Positions 50,844 to 52,192 of a stretch of DNA of 52,192 nt are shown here, one piece after another. Below the pieces are notes generated by a model that was not told the origin of the DNA, made no database searches, and saw nothing but the letters and a program-made list of their open reading frames with translations. The position numbers were made by a program, and so were the translations under genes. Numbering within the stretch: position 1 is the first letter of the stretch; each line of letters opens with the position of its first letter. This DNA comes from Bacteroidales bacterium (lineage in GTDB: Bacteria > Bacteroidota > Bacteroidia > Bacteroidales > UBA932), in the NCBI GenBank assembly GCA_024398365.1, contig JAKSJG010000004.1, positions 1-52,192 of the forward strand, read 5' to 3'.

Positions 50844-51785
50844 TTACCTGTACTTTCTCTCATCCTCGAGCATGCCGAGATAGGAGTTGTAGCGCTCAGC
50901 GGAGATCAGACCGTCATCTACAGCCTGCTTGACGGCGCAGCCGGGTTCGTGGGTGTGGGTGCACGGCTTGTAGCGGCAGTCGTCCATCACGCGGAGCATC
51001 TCCGGGAAATAGGTGGAGAGCTCCTCCTTCTCGATATCGACGATGCCGAAGCCGCGTATGCCCGGAGTGTCGATGATGAAGCCGCCGCTGGAGAGCGGAT
51101 GCATCTCGTAGAAGGTGGTGGTGTGCTTGCCCTGCAGGTGGGAAAGCGATATCTCGCCTGTCCTCACTTCCAGAGTCGGGTCGAGTGCCTTGATGAGGGA
51201 GGATTTGCCGACGCCGGAGACGCCGGAGAAAAGGGAGACGGAGTCGCGGCACATGTCGCGCAGGGCTTCGATATTCTCGCCAGTGCGGGCGGAAACCTCC
51301 ATCACCTCGTATCCCGCACCGCGGTATATGTTCTCGAAATCCTCGGTCTGCTCCTGCATGAACTCGCGGGTCAGGTCGGTCTTGTTGATGAGGATGACCA
51401 CGGGGATGCGGTATGCCTCGCAGGTGACCAGGAAACGGTCCACGAAGGCCTGCTTGACCTCCGGGAACGCCATGGTGACAATCAGGAAGACGCGGTCCAG
51501 ATTGGAGGCGATGATATGGGACTCGCGGGAGAGATTCGCGCTGCGGCGGATGATGTAGTTGCGGCGCGGATGTATGGCCTCGATGTTGCCCATAGGCTCG
51601 GCGGAGTCAGTGTCGATGCTGTAGTCCACGAGGTCCCCCACCGCCACCGGATTGGTGGAGCTTGAGCCCTTGAGCCTTATCCTACCGCGTATCACCGCAG
51701 GAAAGAGCTCCCACTGAGGGAGTTCCGAAAGCAGATAATGGCTGCCTGTATGCTTGACTACCGTCGCTGTACCAGTCCTTGTCAT
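50844..51785 (-). CDS. rsgA: Ribosome small subunit-dependent GTPase A
   Basis: A 313-residue RsgA (YjeQ), a circularly permuted GTPase that checks and releases during 30S maturation. An N-terminal OB-fold (TATVVKHTGSHYLLSE, VAVGDLVDYSID) is followed by the G motifs in permuted order: NKTD (G4), then SARTGENI, SGVSGVGKSSLIKAL (P-loop, G1), GKHTTTFYEMHPL (G2) and DTPGIRGFG (G3). The C-terminal zinc-binding group is CRYKPCTHTHEPGC. The start at 51785 fits the family; the open frame runs 19 codons further into the promoter. It is transcribed from its own -7 box and is followed by the SusCD promoter. Confidence 0.96.
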   Translation of the reverse strand: MTRTGTATVVKHTGSHYLLSELPQWELFPAVIRGRIRLKGSSSTNPVAVGDLVDYSIDTDSAEPMGNIEAIHPRRNYIIRRSANLSRESHIIASNLDRVFLIVTMAFPEVKQAFVDRFLVTCEAYRIPVVILINKTDLTREFMQEQTEDFENIYRGAGYEVMEVSARTGENIEALRDMCRDSVSLFSGVSGVGKSSLIKALDPTLEVRTGEISLSHLQGKHTTTFYEMHPLSSGGFIIDTPGIRGFGIVDIEKEELSTYFPEMLRVMDDCRYKPCTHTHEPGCAVKQAVDDGLISAERYNSYLGMLEDERKYR

Positions 51786-51807
51786 TGCCGGGAATAATGC
51801 ATAATGG

Positions 51808-51815
51808 CAAAAATA
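51808..51815 (-). promoter_or_regulatory. -7 box of rsgA
   Basis: TATTTTTG on the minus strand matches TAnnTTTG, about 22 bases before the rsgA start. No TTTG is found 19-20 bases further upstream. The box lies within the first codons of the plus-strand frame that runs through the repeat array, which argues against that frame being a gene. Confidence 0.45.
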
Positions 51816-51838
51816 GCAATTAATCCTCAAAGGTCTAT

Positions 51839-52142
51839 GCACAAAAAAGAGCTTTTTGTGCAGGAATCCGCAGCCGGGGGCTCAGCCGTGCACAAAAAAG
51901 AGCTTTTTGTGCAGGAATCCGCAGCCGGAAGCCAAGCCGTGCACAAAGAAAGGCTTTTTGTGCAGGAATCCGCAGCCGGAAGCCCAGCCGTGCACAAAGA
52001 AAGGCTTTTTGTGCAGGAATCCGCAGCCGGGGGCTCAGCCGTGCACAAAATAGAGCTTTTTGTGCAGGAATCCGCAGTCGGGGGCTCAGCCGTGCACAAA
52101 AAAGAGCTTTTTGTGCAGGAATCCGCAGTCGGGGGCCCAGCC
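51839..52142. repeat. Six tandem 51-base repeats, each with a hairpin
   Basis: Six units of 51 bases start at 51839, 51890, 51941, 51992, 52043 and 52094 (the last diverges near 52143). Each begins with an inverted repeat, GCACAAAAA and TTTTTGTGC around a short loop, followed by AGGAATCCGCAG and a variable G/C-rich end. Units 3 and 4 carry an A-to-G change in the arm that still allows G-U pairing; unit 5 has a mismatch at the arm end. Because 51 is a multiple of three, several frames on both strands stay open (plus frame 51804-52151 has a 17-residue repeat around LFVQESAAG), but no start signal supports a gene. Nothing else was seen between 51786 and the window end apart from the rsgA promoter and a weak TTAACT/AGTTAA pair near 52149-52187. 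Confidence 0.85.
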
Positions 52143-52192
52143 TGTCTTTAACTGAAAAAGGTTGACTCACAACAAGAGTTAACAATGTTCAT

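Noticed and set aside
50829..51665. 278-residue plus-strand frame
   Set aside because: Antisense of rsgA, whose motifs are unmistakable.
51839..52142. CRISPR array
   Set aside because: Units are contiguous 51-base repeats with no unique spacers and no cas genes nearby.
51804..52151. Plus-strand 115-residue repeat protein through the 51-base array
   Set aside because: Open frames occur on both strands because the period is a multiple of three. The start lies 18 bases from divergent rsgA and overlaps its -7 box, and there is no promoter or ribosome-binding signal of its own.
1..52192. Insertion sequence, transposase, integrase or prophage genes
   Set aside because: No transposase, recombinase or phage structural motif was recognised in any frame.

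Overview
The window reads as a chromosomal segment of a Bacteroidota bacterium, almost certainly order Bacteroidales. Evidence: SusC/SusD pairs, BACON, DUF4249, DUF5723 and DUF4988 families, many lipoproteins with a lipobox just after a short Met-Lys/Arg start, a tRNA without an encoded CCA, and promoters of the Bacteroidota type (TAnnTTTG at -7, sometimes TTTG about 19-20 bases upstream). GC looks moderate to high in most genes. The gene style resembles uncultured gut/rumen Bacteroidales, but genus cannot be settled from the sequence alone.

Layout. 1-2021: a ComF-family gene and two BACON-type lipoprotein genes, the latter two diverging from a palindromic double promoter. 2042-6964: an AT-richer beta-helix adhesin preceded by a 50-residue small ORF, a C69 dipeptidase, and a small divergent secreted protein. 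6966-13988 (minus strand): a tight run of PlsC-like acyltransferase, Omp85-like barrel and three DUF4988 lipoproteins. 14057-15639 (plus): a nuclease/phosphatase-family protein and a HAD phosphatase. 15649-23205 (minus): a proteolysis-flavoured block of C69 dipeptidase, C10 streptopain-like protease, BACON/PKD-like lipoprotein and BspA-type lipoprotein, followed by a serpin. 23283-25765 (plus): a lipoprotein coupled to a DUF5723 outer-membrane protein.

25816-29374 (minus): rpsL-rpsG-fusA-rpsJ followed by tRNA-Met(CAT); the usual continuation into rplC is absent. 29398-36973 (minus): five tightly packed genes, namely a MATE transporter, a secreted protein, a TonB-dependent receptor, a DUF4249 lipoprotein and an MG2/plug-like secreted protein. 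37054-50748 (minus): an apparent seven-gene operon with two SusC/SusD pairs, a DUF1735-type surface binding lipoprotein, a 49-residue small ORF and a BspA-type lipoprotein. It carries no carbohydrate-active enzyme and no regulator inside the window, and its promoter is followed by a run of nine G (transcript sense) where transcription should start. 50844-51785: rsgA. 51839-52142: six 51-base repeats, each with a hairpin.

Most genes serve the cell envelope: surface lipoproteins, outer-membrane uptake and secreted peptidases. The strongest candidate for something undescribed is a family of about 50-residue small ORFs (4565-4717 and 39206-39355). They share a fixed-spacing pattern and each sits directly upstream of a surface lipoprotein that has the same N-terminal domain. 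Other notable signals are palindromes that overlap or abut several -7 boxes, near-leaderless starts, and the G9 tract at the SusC promoter.
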